A stretch of DNA of 64,000 nucleotides from Hohaiivirga grylli (GCF_039655745.1 NZ_JBBYXI010000002.1:248001-312000), one strand, 5' to 3'; counted from the first letter of the stretch, positions 1-9,833 are shown. Translations and numbers: made by a program. The notes: generated from the letters alone by a model not told the origin.

Positions 1-46
1 TCAGCGTGACTTCTAATCTGATTGGGTAACCAATTTGGTTAAAAAG

Positions 47-70
47 AACCCCGGTGGAAACACCGGGGTT
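47..70 (-). terminator. Rho-independent terminator of slt
   Basis: A 10-bp perfect stem (AACCCCGGTG with CACCGGGGTT) closes a GAAA tetraloop. Read on the minus strand it follows the end of the transglycosylase gene and runs into TTCTTTTTA. A weaker T-tract on the other side means it could also stop plus-strand transcripts entering from the left edge. Bases 1-46 hold nothing I recognise. Confidence 0.8.
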
Positions 71-114
71 TCTTTGTGTTTGTGGCAATAACAGCCTTGT
101 AATTTAACCGGATT

Positions 115-2274
115 TTACTGACTGTTTTTTCCGGATTGGCCAGGCTTCTGACCAAATAATTTGCGATAGATCATCAGGTTTTCTGATATCCGCTGCACGT
201 AATGCCTTGTTTCATAGAATGGAATACGCTCAATCCAGTCTACCTCATCCACATCCTGTAATCGTGGATCACCATGGGCAGTGAGCCATTTTTTGACATT
301 CCCGCTTCCGGCATTATATGCCGCAAAAGTCAAAATAATAGAGCCATCCCAAGCTGTGAGCAGATCTCTCAGATGGGCTGCTCCAATCTCAATATTATAA
401 GCCGGATCAGATAACAGCCGTTCAGGCTCGTAGTCTTTCTTCAGACCAGCTGCTGTCAGCTTGGCGGTTCCGGGCATTAATTGCATTAGCCCCAGAGCTC
501 CAGCTCTGGATTTGGCTGAGACATTAAATGCACTTTCCTGATGTGCTATGGCATAAACCAAAGCCTGCTCAACAGATTTTGGACTATCTGAACGTACTGG
601 CAAACCAAAGTCTGGATAGGAACGTGTCTCAAGACTAAGCCCACGCCGGGCGGCGATTTTGGCAATCGCAAGGGCGGCTTGTGTGTTCTTTGTTTCCTCT
701 GCAAGTTCCGCGAGAGCTTCTACAGAGGCCAGATCAGGTAGAATTGCTGCCTGATCTATGAAAAGTTGGGTTGCAACTTCTGTATTTCTGGTTTCGCTGA
801 AAAGTCTGATTGCCTGTATAGCTGGATTCTTTTCGAATAGAGCTAAAGTTTCCTGAGATGATTGCGATTTTGAGGGTAAGTGTAACAAACCATCATTCAA
901 TTTGTCAGAGGCAAGCTGCCCATAATATGTGTTCCAGTAATTTGCGGCTTTCTCATATGCTGCAAGGGCTACAGGTGTTTCTTTATTATGTGCTGCAAGT
1001 CTGCCCAGCCAGTAGGCAGCCCGTGCCTTCTGGGAAGATGAGGAGGCATTTGTCGCCAGTCTGTCAAAGTGCTGTTTGGCTTCTATTGGATTGTTAAGGA
1101 AGCGAAGCGCAATCCAGCCCGCAAGAAAATCTGCATCATTATGATTACAGCCTAGTTTAGATATTTTGGCTGAAGCTGTCTGGAAAGCTTTTTTGAAGTC
1201 TTTCTCATCCATCAACTCTCTAATGATAAAGCGCTGCTGACCTTGCCAGTCTCTGCATTCTGTTTCTGATAGTTGTACGCCTGTGCCAAGAGTGGAAAGC
1301 TTTTCAAATATAGAACCGGCCAGATCATATTTGCCCTGTTTCCTATAAAGCAGTAACTGGGAATAGAGAACCAAGGGATCTGCCTTATTATCTTTGAGAT
1401 AGGCATCTATCTGGGTTTGGGCCGTTTTTGCGTTTTGCTCAGCAGCAATACGGATTTTTACAATTGCCTCAAAGGGTGTGCCATTATCATTGGCGGATCT
1501 TAGAGCTGCATCCCATTTCTTTCTTTCCAACAGATATGTCAGGCGCGCACGGTGATCCTCTTTTGTCAGGAGATCTGTATAGGCTGTTCTCAATCTCTGT
1601 TCGGTTGTCGGGAGCAGAAGTTCTTTACGCCATATTGGTCTGATAAGATCAGCAGCTTTATCTTTATGGCCTTCATTTAAAAGGATGCTGGCCCAATAGA
1701 TTTTGCCTGTACTTGTGTCTGGATCATTTCCTCTGAAATAATCCTGCTTCAGTGTTTCTGGTAATTTACTGGTTAGTAAAGCGATCTCCTCCCGTCTTTT
1801 CATAAGGGGAGAGAGGGGCCAGTCTGGAAACGCATTCCGAAAATCAACAAAGTTTTGATAGAGCGGTGCCGGGCGTTTTCTCAAAACAAGCCATTGATCA
1901 AGGGTGCGTCCAATAGGTGTTTGGAGAAGATTACGTGCAAATGTAATTTCAGGGCTCTCAAACGTGCCTACCTCGTATGCCTGATTTAAAAACTGGAGTG
2001 TATCTGCGTCTGAGAGCGGCCGTGGTAATGGAATATCCTGATCCAGAGAGGGGATGGCTTGAGGAGGAGGACTGACTCGGGGCGTCTCTGGTTGTGAAGT
2101 TGGCCTCTCTTGAGGAGATTCAACAACTGGGATTTCTTTTTCCTGATTAAATCCAGGGAAACTGCCAGTTTTAGAAATCAGGGCATAGATGCTTACACCG
2201 CCAAGCGCGATGAGTGCTGCAACTCCCAGATAAGACTTCTTTTGCCAAGCCATAAACTTATCAAGCCCTTTCAA
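115..2274 (-). CDS. slt: Soluble lytic murein transglycosylase (Slt family)
   Basis: This periplasmic enzyme cleaves the MurNAc-GlcNAc bond of peptidoglycan, forming 1,6-anhydro-muramyl ends. The 719-residue product has an N-terminal membrane anchor or uncleaved signal (about residues 14-33, LGVAALIALGGVSIYALI), a Pro-rich linker, a long alpha-helical repeat region, and a C-terminal SLT domain. The SLT domain carries the HQESAFN motif (catalytic Glu, near residue 575), the GALGLMQLMPGTA motif and the AYNAGSGNV motif. Length and architecture fit Slt70-like proteins. A second in-frame ATG at codon 8 is an alternative start. The gene is divergent from dapA and ends at a strong terminator. The family is clear; the exact paralog name is less certain. 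Confidence 0.9.
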   Translation of the reverse strand: MKGLDKFMAWQKKSYLGVAALIALGGVSIYALISKTGSFPGFNQEKEIPVVESPQERPTSQPETPRVSPPPQAIPSLDQDIPLPRPLSDADTLQFLNQAYEVGTFESPEITFARNLLQTPIGRTLDQWLVLRKRPAPLYQNFVDFRNAFPDWPLSPLMKRREEIALLTSKLPETLKQDYFRGNDPDTSTGKIYWASILLNEGHKDKAADLIRPIWRKELLLPTTEQRLRTAYTDLLTKEDHRARLTYLLERKKWDAALRSANDNGTPFEAIVKIRIAAEQNAKTAQTQIDAYLKDNKADPLVLYSQLLLYRKQGKYDLAGSIFEKLSTLGTGVQLSETECRDWQGQQRFIIRELMDEKDFKKAFQTASAKISKLGCNHNDADFLAGWIALRFLNNPIEAKQHFDRLATNASSSSQKARAAYWLGRLAAHNKETPVALAAYEKAANYWNTYYGQLASDKLNDGLLHLPSKSQSSQETLALFEKNPAIQAIRLFSETRNTEVATQLFIDQAAILPDLASVEALAELAEETKNTQAALAIAKIAARRGLSLETRSYPDFGLPVRSDSPKSVEQALVYAIAHQESAFNVSAKSRAGALGLMQLMPGTAKLTAAGLKKDYEPERLLSDPAYNIEIGAAHLRDLLTAWDGSIILTFAAYNAGSGNVKKWLTAHGDPRLQDVDEVDWIERIPFYETRHYVQRISENLMIYRKLFGQKPGQSGKNSQ

Positions 2275-2456
2275 GTCTGACTTTAAAACTGCTCTGGTAA
2301 ATTTTACCTCTATGAGGTGTATCTATTGCTGAGAAAAATTGTTCCTGTGACGAAACTGTTCTGGTCTCCCATTGACGAGTAATGTAACTATGTTCATGAC
2401 ACTATTATATGATCAGAATGTCATGAATATGTCTGGTCTTTTGAAGAGAGGATGCA

Positions 2457-3341
2457 ATGATGATGCGTTTGAGAGGCTCTATTACTGCGCTTGTTACGCC
2501 GTTTCGTAATGACGTTTTTGATGAAGACGCCTTTCGAAAACTCATCAACTGGCAGATAGAGAATGGAACTCAAGGTTTTGTTCCTGTTGGTACAACGGGC
2601 GAGTCGCCGACTGTCAGTCCTAGCGAGCATGAGTATATTGTTGAGGCTTGCGTCAAGGAAACCAATGGTCGGGTTCCTGTAATTGCCGGTGCTGGTTCTA
2701 ACAGCACTGCGGAGGCGATTGCCTTTTCCAAGCACGCCGAAAAGGTTGGCGCTGATGCTGTCCTGATTGTGACACCTTATTATAACAAGCCAACACAGGA
2801 AGGGCTCTATCAGCACTTCAAGGCAATCAATGATGCAATTGGAATTCCGATATTGATCTACAATATCCCCGGACGTTCCATCGTTGATATGTCTGTTGAT
2901 ACAATGGCCCGTTTGTATGAGCTTAAGAATATCGTTGGTGTAAAGGATGCAACGGCAAATCTTGCCCGCGCAAGTTTGCAAAGACAGGTTCTCGGGCACG
3001 AGTTTATTCAGCTCTCAGGTGAAGATGCAACAGCGCTTGGCTTCAATGCTCATGGTGGTGTGGGCTGTATTTCTGTGAGCTCGAATGTGGCTCCGCGTTT
3101 ATGCAGCGACATGCAGAAGGCCAGTCTTGAGGGGGATTTTGCCAAAGCTTTGGAAATTCATGATCGCCTGATGCCTTTGCATACACATCTGTTCGTGGAA
3201 ACAAGTCCGGCGCCTGTTAAATTTGCTATGGCAGAGCTTGGGTTGATGACTGAGGAGATCCGCTTACCTATGGTGCCGGTATCAGAAGCAACAAGAAAAC
3301 TTGTTCGCTCTGCAATGGCCCATGCTGGTATTGCGAAATAA
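2457..3341 (+). CDS. dapA: 4-hydroxy-tetrahydrodipicolinate synthase
   Basis: DapA condenses pyruvate with aspartate semialdehyde in the lysine and meso-diaminopimelate pathway, which feeds peptidoglycan. The 294-residue product has the family's usual length. It shows the GTTGESPT substrate loop, the YNIPGRS tyrosine motif and the Schiff-base lysine in VGVKDAT. A GAGAGGA ribosome site precedes three consecutive ATG codons, so the exact first Met is ambiguous by up to two codons. smpB follows after only 7 bases, so the two are probably cotranscribed. Confidence 0.96.
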   Translation: MMMRLRGSITALVTPFRNDVFDEDAFRKLINWQIENGTQGFVPVGTTGESPTVSPSEHEYIVEACVKETNGRVPVIAGAGSNSTAEAIAFSKHAEKVGADAVLIVTPYYNKPTQEGLYQHFKAINDAIGIPILIYNIPGRSIVDMSVDTMARLYELKNIVGVKDATANLARASLQRQVLGHEFIQLSGEDATALGFNAHGGVGCISVSSNVAPRLCSDMQKASLEGDFAKALEIHDRLMPLHTHLFVETSPAPVKFAMAELGLMTEEIRLPMVPVSEATRKLVRSAMAHAGIAK

Positions 3342-3348
3342 GAGCATT

Positions 3349-3822
3349 ATGAAAAAAGAAGATAAAGGCGGGTATAAGGTTGTCGCTGATAACCGGAAAG
3401 CCCGCTACAATTATGAAATAATTGAGAGCTTCGAAGCGGGCATTGCCCTGACGGGGACAGAGGTTAAATCTCTGCGTCAGGGTAAAGCTACGATCGGGGA
3501 ATCTTATGCTGGCCCTTCGGGGAACGATATCTTCTTGTTCAATGCTAATATTCCTGAATATTTACAGGCAAACCGGTTTAATCATGAGCCACGAAGGCCG
3601 CGCCGTCTGTTATTGCATCGCCGTCAGATCAATAAACTGATTGGCGCTGTGCAGCGTGACGGTTTTGCTCTTATTCCATTGAAGGTCTACTTCAATGAGA
3701 GGGGGAGGGCAAAAGTTGATATTGGCCTTGGTAAAGGCAAGAAGCTGCATGATAAGAGAGAAACGGAAAAAGAGCGCAGCTGGAACCGGGAAAAAGCGCG
3801 GCTTATGCGTGATAAGGGATAA
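3349..3822 (+). CDS. smpB: SsrA-binding protein SmpB
   Basis: SmpB binds tmRNA and delivers it to stalled ribosomes in trans-translation. The 157-residue product has the oligonucleotide-binding barrel (VVADNRKARYNYEIIESFEAGIALTGTEVKSLR) and the basic C-terminal tail (DKRETEKERSWNREKARLMRDKG in part) that enters the mRNA channel. I chose the ATG at 3349 because the protein then begins MKKEDKGGYKVVADN as in the family; a longer frame would overlap dapA. No tmRNA gene is visible in this window. Confidence 0.96.
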   Translation: MKKEDKGGYKVVADNRKARYNYEIIESFEAGIALTGTEVKSLRQGKATIGESYAGPSGNDIFLFNANIPEYLQANRFNHEPRRPRRLLLHRRQINKLIGAVQRDGFALIPLKVYFNERGRAKVDIGLGKGKKLHDKRETEKERSWNREKARLMRDKG

Positions 3823-3832
3823 ATTTCATATA

Positions 3833-3861
3833 AAAAAGCCTGCAAAAAATGCAGGCTTTTT
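3833..3861. terminator. Bidirectional terminator between smpB and the NYN gene
   Basis: AAAAAGCCTGCA pairs with TGCAGGCTTTTT around an AAAAA loop. The T-run on the plus side and the A-run (T on the minus strand) on the other allow it to end both convergent transcripts. Confidence 0.85.
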
Positions 3862-3878
3862 GTTAGGAGGTATCTCAA

Positions 3879-4562
3879 TCAGAGATCGTATAAATCTTCT
3901 TTAACCGAGCTTTCCTGGCGAATACCATAACGGCGTTCAAGATTGGGTGAAGCAGTCTGTTTTGAAGATTTGCCCTTTTCGCTCTTTCCACTGCCAGTAG
4001 GCTGATCCTCGACCACACGTGGCATATCATTGCGGTCATTCATATCCCGACCAATTTTATTGAGGAGGTACGTCAGGTCGACGAACTCGTCAGCTTGGCG
4101 GCGCAGCTCATCTGCAATCATAGGTGGCTGTGTTGCAACTGTTGACACTACAGTCACCTTAACGCCCCGACGCTGCACGGCTTCGACAAGTGATCTGAAA
4201 TCACCATCACCAGAGAACAGAACCATGTGGTCAATAAAAGGAGCAAGCTCAAGCGCATCAATCGCGAGCTCAATATCCATATTACCCTTAACCTTACGGC
4301 GGCCTGCAGAATCGACAAATTCCTTTGTAGGCTTGGTTACAACACGATAACCATTGTAATCGAGCCAGTCGACCAGAGGACGGATTGATGAATATTCCTG
4401 ATCTTCAACGAGTGCAGTATAGTAGAATGCTCGCATAAGCATTCCACGTCCCTGAAACTCTTTTAAAAGTTTTCTATAATCAACATCAAAACCAAGAGAT
4501 TTTGTTGTTGCATAAAGATTTGCCCCATCAATAAAAAGAGCTATACGCTGCTGACCTGCCAT
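3879..4562 (-). CDS. NYN domain (LabA/DUF88-like) protein, putative RNase
   Basis: The 227-residue protein has a PIN-like NYN fold typical of the LabA/DUF88 family. The acidic residues expected at the metal site are visible: Asp12 in LFIDGANLY, the aspartates in KGNMDIELAIDAL, and those in LFSGDGDFRSLVE. After about residue 165 the chain becomes polar and low in complexity (Gly/Ser/Lys-rich) and probably disordered. Nuclease activity is inferred from the fold; the cellular substrate is not known. It converges on smpB across a shared terminator. Confidence 0.85.
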   Translation of the reverse strand: MAGQQRIALFIDGANLYATTKSLGFDVDYRKLLKEFQGRGMLMRAFYYTALVEDQEYSSIRPLVDWLDYNGYRVVTKPTKEFVDSAGRRKVKGNMDIELAIDALELAPFIDHMVLFSGDGDFRSLVEAVQRRGVKVTVVSTVATQPPMIADELRRQADEFVDLTYLLNKIGRDMNDRNDMPRVVEDQPTGSGKSEKGKSSKQTASPNLERRYGIRQESSVKEDLYDL

Positions 4563-4845
4563 GTTTTTTTCTCATCATTATTTGTTTGGGGTCATAATGC
4601 TTATTTCTCAACCTATAGAATTGAGATAAAGCAATAGACCAAGCAATATCTTTTAAATTTGAAAAATTTTTAAGATAATCCATATAATATATATATACGA
4701 TATAATTAAAAAATGCGAGTTCTGAATTTTAGAATTCAATTTTTTAATTTAATTTGTTCATTTTTGTATCAACATTGCAAGCTTTCACAAGAAAAAATTA
4801 TTCCTGATATTAAATTTATTTATTAAATATAATAGATAAATATAG
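4563..4845. other. A+T-rich intergenic region upstream of the NYN gene
   Basis: This 283-bp stretch is very rich in A and T, with runs such as ATATATATATACGATATAA. It holds the NYN promoter and the 3' side of rsh. A short inverted repeat (TGAATT-TTAG-AATTCA) lies near 4724-4739. I see no open frame or clear RNA gene in it. Confidence 0.4.
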
Positions 4846-7059
4846 TTATTTCTGATCTACATAGCCAGTTATTCGCTCTACACGACTAATAATCCGCTTT
4901 GCGCGTAGCTCAGAGATGACTGCATTTAAATGCTTGAGATCCCATACGCCAAGGTCAATGGTTACATCTGTGAAGTCATTCGTGCGTCTTTTCATCGCAA
5001 CGCTGTCAATATTTCCGTCATGATCAGCAATGACCTGTGCAATCTGGGCAAGAGAGCCGGGTTCATTGAGCGACTGAAGCTTTAGACGTGCAGGAAAACG
5101 TGCCCGGTTATCTGAGTCTATATCCCAGCGAACATCAATCCAGCGATCTGGCTCATTGTCAAAGGCAGCAAGGGCAGGGGATTGAATAGGGTAGATGATA
5201 ACGCCTTCACCTGGTGATAAGATGCCAACAATACGATCTCCCGGTATGGCCCCGCCTGGTCCTGCAAATCTGACAGGAATGTCGCGATTGAGGCCACGGA
5301 TCGGGATGGCACCGGCGCCTGCATCACCATCAAAGGTCGGGATATCAACCTTAACAACATGGTCACTTGCCAGATTGAGCAGGATACTGCCTTTTCCGTC
5401 ACCATTTGCTTTGTTGCCATCCTTATAATCAGGATAGACAGCCCGCACGACATCGCCAGAGAACATTTCTCCACGACCAACAGCGGTGAGCACATCCGCG
5501 ATGGAAGAGCGTGCGAGGCGCGGAAGGGCTGCCGTCAGCTTTTCGTCTGAGAAAGCTTTTTCTGCACGTTCAAATGCACGTTCAAGAATTTGTCTGCCAA
5601 GCCCTGCATATTGACGCCGTGCGGCAGCACGTGTTGCCCTGCGAATAGCTGCGCGGGCCTTTCCAGTGACGACAAGAGCTTCCCAGGCTGCAGGCGGTGT
5701 CTGCCCTTCAGACAGAACAATCTCGACTTCATCACCATTTTGCAGCTCAGTTAGAAGCGGGGCCATGGAGTGATTGACTTTACACCCAACAGCCGTGTTT
5801 CCGACATCGGTGTGAACCGCATAGGCAAAATCAATGGGCGTTGCCCCTTTGGGGAGCGCAATAAGGCGTCCTTTTGGGGTAAAGCAGAAAACCTGATCCT
5901 GAAAGAGTTCAAGCTTGGTATGTTCGAGGAACTCATCCGGGTTTTCATTCTCGGCCAGAAGATCAATCGTTTTTCGAAGCCAGCGGTAGGATGAGCTTTC
6001 AGTTGTCAGATAATCTTTATCATTGACGCCTTCTTTATAGAGGGCGTGTGCTGCGATACCGAATTCAGCGATTTCATCCATCGCTTTGGTTCTGATCTGC
6101 AATTCAATACGTTGGCGCCGTGGCCCGATCACAGTTGTATGGATTGAACGGTAATCGTTTTGTTTGGGCGTTGAAATGTAGTCTTTGTAGCGCCCGGGAA
6201 CCATTGGCCATGTTGTATGCACGATCCCAAGAGCACGATAGCATTCGTCAATCTTCTCAACGATAATTCTAAAGCCATAAATATCTGACAGCTGCTCAAA
6301 GGAAACCGAGCGCTGTTCCATCTTGCGCCAGATGGAATAAGGGCGTTTTCTCCGTCCGTAGACCTTGGAATTAATCCCTGTTGCATCAAGCTTCTCAGTG
6401 AGCTCCTGAACAATTTGTTCAATCAGGAGTTCATTCTTCATCGTCAGGTCTGCAAGATGCTTATTGATCGTGGAATAGGCTTTTTCGTTAATATGCTGGA
6501 ATGAAAGCTCTTCCAGCTCTTCTCGCATTTCCTGAATACCCATACGTCCGGCAAGTGGCGCATAAATATCCAGTGTTTCCTGAGCAATCCGGACGCGCTT
6601 GTCTGGGCGCATGAATGAAAGCGTCCGCATGTTGTGCAGACGATCTGCCAGTTTGACGAGCAGGACACGAACATCTTCTGCGATAGCCAGCAGAAGCTTA
6701 CGAAAATTCTCACCCTGCGCGGCCTCCTTGGAGACAAGGTCAAGACGCTTGATTTTTGTCAGGCCGTCAACAAGTGCCCCGATCTGGGGTCCAAAGGATT
6801 GGTTAATCTCTTCAAGGGTCGCGTCGGTATCTTCAACCGTATCATGAAGGACGGCGGCAACAATCGTTGCATCATCCAGCTTCATGTCTGTCAGGATGGC
6901 GGCAACCTCGAGAGGGTGGGAGAAGAACAGGTCACCGGAAGCGCGCTTCTGGTTGCCATGTTTCATCATGGCATAGACATAGGCGCGATTCAGTAATCCC
7001 TCGTCAGTTTTTGGGTTGTATCTTTTTACCCTCTCAACGAGTTCATACTGGCGTATCAT
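4846..7059 (-). CDS. rsh: Bifunctional (p)ppGpp synthetase/hydrolase (Rsh, SpoT/RelA family)
   Basis: This enzyme makes and degrades the stringent-response alarmone (p)ppGpp. Domains in order are: an HD hydrolase (His48 in FSHPLE, HD at 72-73 and ED at 76-77 in LHDTVEDT), so hydrolysis should be intact; the synthetase with VYGRRKRPYSIW and DYISTPKQNDYRSIHTT; a TGS domain (CFTPKGRLIALPKGATPIDFAYAVH); and a C-terminal ACT domain. The 737-residue length fits alphaproteobacterial Rsh, which is normally the only long RelA/SpoT enzyme. It lies downstream of rpoZ on the same strand, a conserved pairing. The rpoZ terminator separates the two, so rsh may also have its own promoter. Confidence 0.96.
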   Translation of the reverse strand: MIRQYELVERVKRYNPKTDEGLLNRAYVYAMMKHGNQKRASGDLFFSHPLEVAAILTDMKLDDATIVAAVLHDTVEDTDATLEEINQSFGPQIGALVDGLTKIKRLDLVSKEAAQGENFRKLLLAIAEDVRVLLVKLADRLHNMRTLSFMRPDKRVRIAQETLDIYAPLAGRMGIQEMREELEELSFQHINEKAYSTINKHLADLTMKNELLIEQIVQELTEKLDATGINSKVYGRRKRPYSIWRKMEQRSVSFEQLSDIYGFRIIVEKIDECYRALGIVHTTWPMVPGRYKDYISTPKQNDYRSIHTTVIGPRRQRIELQIRTKAMDEIAEFGIAAHALYKEGVNDKDYLTTESSSYRWLRKTIDLLAENENPDEFLEHTKLELFQDQVFCFTPKGRLIALPKGATPIDFAYAVHTDVGNTAVGCKVNHSMAPLLTELQNGDEVEIVLSEGQTPPAAWEALVVTGKARAAIRRATRAAARRQYAGLGRQILERAFERAEKAFSDEKLTAALPRLARSSIADVLTAVGRGEMFSGDVVRAVYPDYKDGNKANGDGKGSILLNLASDHVVKVDIPTFDGDAGAGAIPIRGLNRDIPVRFAGPGGAIPGDRIVGILSPGEGVIIYPIQSPALAAFDNEPDRWIDVRWDIDSDNRARFPARLKLQSLNEPGSLAQIAQVIADHDGNIDSVAMKRRTNDFTDVTIDLGVWDLKHLNAVISELRAKRIISRVERITGYVDQK

Positions 7060-7160
7060 TCAGTCAATTCTCCCATATCGGGCAGCAGGTTAACAATGCA
7101 ATCTTAAAGAAGTCTGAGCATCCTTGCCTTCGACCTTAAGTATATGTCTTTTCACGACAT

Positions 7161-7188
7161 AAAAAAACCCGGCAGAGCCGGGCTTTTT
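7161..7188 (-). terminator. Terminator of rpoZ
   Basis: CCCGGC pairs with GCCGGG around AGA. On the minus strand it is followed by seven T residues, just after the rpoZ stop codon. A 5-T run on the opposite side makes it partly bidirectional. Confidence 0.8.
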
Positions 7189-7203
7189 AAAATTCAGATT
7201 ATA

Positions 7204-7596
7204 TCAGTCGTCGTCATCGCTATGGGATGGCGGAACGAGGCCCTCAAGACCACGGAGGAGGTCTTCCTCGCTCATGCGGTCAAACTGGACTTCAGAATCG
7301 TCGGAAGAAGACGGAGCCATAGCTGTATTGCCAATCAATGGAACCGTTTCTGCTTCTGGCTCATCAACCTCAACATATTTCTGCAGAGAGTGGATCAGCT
7401 GTTCACGCAGATCTTCAGGCGGAATTGTTTCATCTGCAATTTCGCGAAGAGCGACAACAGGGTTTTTATCGCGGTCGCGATCAACAGTCAGGGGTGAGCC
7501 AGATGAGATAAGACGTGCGCGATGGCTGGCAAGTAGTACCAGTTCAAAACGGTTGTCGACCTTATCGATACAATCTTCGACGGTCACACGAGCCAT
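7204..7596 (-). CDS. rpoZ: RNA polymerase omega subunit
   Basis: Omega supports assembly of RNA polymerase by binding beta-prime. The N-terminal MARVTVEDCIDKVDNRFELVLLASHRARL region is the family core, including the conserved DNRFELVLLASHRAR segment. The product is 130 residues, longer than the E. coli protein, with an acidic C-terminal extension ending in DDDD that is usual in alphaproteobacteria. It is divergent from fabD; the roughly 300-bp gap between them must hold both promoters, but I could not pick a convincing -35/-10 pair. Confidence 0.95.
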   Translation of the reverse strand: MARVTVEDCIDKVDNRFELVLLASHRARLISSGSPLTVDRDRDKNPVVALREIADETIPPEDLREQLIHSLQKYVEVDEPEAETVPLIGNTAMAPSSSDDSEVQFDRMSEEDLLRGLEGLVPPSHSDDDD

Positions 7597-7893
7597 GGAA
7601 GGCTGCCTTTCAGTTACCAGAATTCATGATGAAGGTACTCTCTACACTAAAACCGACAATGAAAACAAGGGGGAAGATGAAACTGTGTGAGCAAAATAAA
7701 AAATATGGATTATTCCGGTGTTTTGAAGGGCGGTTTTGTGAGAAAACAAGGCTTCAGGCTTGACATTGGACTATCTCTGGTGCGAGTCCGTCTGCTTAAA
7801 GAATAGCTGATCTGGTCAAGCTGGCCTGTAAGCTGTGGTTTTCATTTATCCAGAAAGGCAGCTGAGACAGGCTGATTTCGTAAGGGGTTGATT

Positions 7894-8841
7894 ATGACGC
7901 GTGCTTTTATTTTTCCCGGTCAGGGCAGCCAGTCAGTCGGTATGGGAAAAGCATTGGCAGAGAATTTTCCTCAGGCACGTGCTGTTTTTGAGGAAGTCGA
8001 TGATGCTCTCTCTCAAAAGCTTTCGGCTTTGATGTGGGATGGCCCGCTTGATGAGCTGACAATGACTGCCAATACGCAGCCGGCATTGATGGCTGTCAGT
8101 CTTGCTGCAATGAAAGTTCTTGAGGCAGAAGCAGGTCTTGATTTGGCTCAGCATGCAAAGTTTGTTGCAGGCCACTCTCTTGGAGAATATTCCGCTCTTG
8201 CTGCTGCAGGTTCTCTGACCATCGCAGATACAGCCCGCCTCTTACGTATTCGCGGTAATGCAATGCAGAGTGCCGTTCCTGTCGGGCAGGGGGCTATGGC
8301 GGCTCTGCTTGGGCTGGAATACGATGAAGCTGCTAAAGTTGCCGCTGATGCTGCTCAGGGCGAGGTCTGTGATGCCGCTAATGATAATGGCGGTGGGCAG
8401 GTTGTTGTTTCAGGAACAAAAGCTGCTGTTGAACGGGCTATCGAGATTGCTCAGGAGCGTGGTGCAAAGCGAGCAATTATGCTGGCTGTTTCTGCTCCAT
8501 TCCACAGTGCCCTGATGGCGCCAGCGGCAGAAGTCATGCGCGAAGCACTGGCTGGTGCTGCTCTGAATGCACCGGTTGTCCCGGTTATTACGAACGTTGA
8601 AGCCAAGCCTGTTTCTGATCCGGAACAGATTCGCGAAGGGCTGGTTCGTCAGGTCACGGGTACGGTTCGCTGGCGCGAAAGTCTTCTTAAAGCAGCAGAT
8701 GAAGGCGTTGAATCATTTTATGAAGTTGGCTCCGGTAAGGTCCTGACAGGACTCGTAAAACGCATTGCCTCCGGCACGACCGGAACGGCAATCGGAACAC
8801 CGGAAGATGTTGCTGCATTTGTAGCAGCTTTCAAGGGATAA
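7894..8841 (+). CDS. fabD: Malonyl-CoA:ACP transacylase FabD
   Basis: FabD moves malonyl groups from CoA to acyl carrier protein, the entry step for chain elongation. The 315-residue product starts TRAFIFPGQGSQSVGMG and has the nucleophile Ser95 in AGHSLGEYSA, plus the conserved His in SAPFHSALMAPA. I chose ATG 7894 because AAGGGG lies 7 bases upstream; an upstream TTG at 7888 is less likely. It heads a fabD-fabG-acpP-fabF cluster. Confidence 0.96.
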   Translation: MTRAFIFPGQGSQSVGMGKALAENFPQARAVFEEVDDALSQKLSALMWDGPLDELTMTANTQPALMAVSLAAMKVLEAEAGLDLAQHAKFVAGHSLGEYSALAAAGSLTIADTARLLRIRGNAMQSAVPVGQGAMAALLGLEYDEAAKVAADAAQGEVCDAANDNGGGQVVVSGTKAAVERAIEIAQERGAKRAIMLAVSAPFHSALMAPAAEVMREALAGAALNAPVVPVITNVEAKPVSDPEQIREGLVRQVTGTVRWRESLLKAADEGVESFYEVGSGKVLTGLVKRIASGTTGTAIGTPEDVAAFVAAFKG

Positions 8842-8851
8842 GGATTTTTCT

Positions 8852-9589
8852 ATGTTCAACCTTAATGGTCGTAAAGCACTGGTGACGGGTGCAACAGGTG
8901 GCATTGGCGGTGAAATCGCCAAGGCTCTGCACGCCCAGGGAGCCATCGTTGCCCTTTCGGGGACACGTCGTCCCGCACTTGAAGAGCTGGCAGCGTCACT
9001 TGGTGAGCGTGTTCATATTATTGAGGCAAACCTCTCTGATAAGGATTCTGTCGAAGGGCTTGTGCCTGCCGCTGAAAGTGCGATGGAAGGGCTTGATATT
9101 CTCGTCAATAATGCCGGCATCACACGCGATGGCCTGTTCATGCGTATGAAGGACGAGGACTGGGAAGATGTTATCAATGTCAATCTGACATCCGCTTTCC
9201 GTCTTTCCCGTGCCGCCGTTAAGGGCATGATGAAGCGCCGTTCAGGCCGCATCGTCAATATTGGTTCAATTGTTGGCTCCACAGGTAATCCTGGGCAGGG
9301 GAACTATGCTGCTTCCAAGGCGGGATTGATTGGTATGACCAAGGCTCTTGCTGCTGAAGTTGCAAGCCGTGGCATTACGGTCAATTGCGTAGCTCCCGGC
9401 TTTATTGCATCGCCAATGACTGATGTTCTGAATGATAAACAGAAAGAATCCATTCTTTCCACAATTCCGATGGGACGTCTGGGAAGTGGTTCCGAGATCG
9501 CTTCTGCGGTCGTTTATCTGTCATCTGACGAAGCTGCTTACATGACTGGACAGACCCTGCATGTAAACGGTGGTATGGCAATGTTCTAA
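8852..9589 (+). CDS. fabG: 3-oxoacyl-ACP reductase FabG
   Basis: FabG reduces 3-ketoacyl-ACP to 3-hydroxyacyl-ACP using NADPH. The 245-residue short-chain dehydrogenase shows the TGATGGIGGEIA cofactor loop, NNAGITRD, the catalytic Ser in NIGSIVG, and the YAASK (Tyr-x-x-x-Lys) active site. It ends with HVNGGMAMF, a typical FabG C terminus. It follows fabD by 10 bases and is probably cotranscribed with it. Confidence 0.96.
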   Translation: MFNLNGRKALVTGATGGIGGEIAKALHAQGAIVALSGTRRPALEELAASLGERVHIIEANLSDKDSVEGLVPAAESAMEGLDILVNNAGITRDGLFMRMKDEDWEDVINVNLTSAFRLSRAAVKGMMKRRSGRIVNIGSIVGSTGNPGQGNYAASKAGLIGMTKALAAEVASRGITVNCVAPGFIASPMTDVLNDKQKESILSTIPMGRLGSGSEIASAVVYLSSDEAAYMTGQTLHVNGGMAMF

Positions 9590-9833
9590 ATGGGTTAGTT
9601 CTGTTTGTAGAATCTGTTGGTGAATGATTATTCACTCTACCAAATGCTTTAGGGCTTGTGTTAAACAGCTGGATAAATTACAGGCAGAATAACCTGATAC
9701 GAAAATAACAGTTTCTTCTCGACCCTAGTCCGTGTATGTGGTAGCGGGTTTTTGAAACTGTTTGTTAACCCAAGTGCCATTGATGGTGAGAAGCCATTAA
9801 TGGAAGTTTTGAACGAAATAAGGATTTAGACCG

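Noticed and set aside
2421..2999. Open frame of 192 codons opposite dapA
   Set aside because: Antisense to an intact dapA, without family motifs or signals of its own.
4563..4845. A+T-rich stretch as a possible replication origin or insertion remnant
   Set aside because: I saw no DnaA boxes, repeats or transposase parts. It is best left as intergenic DNA.
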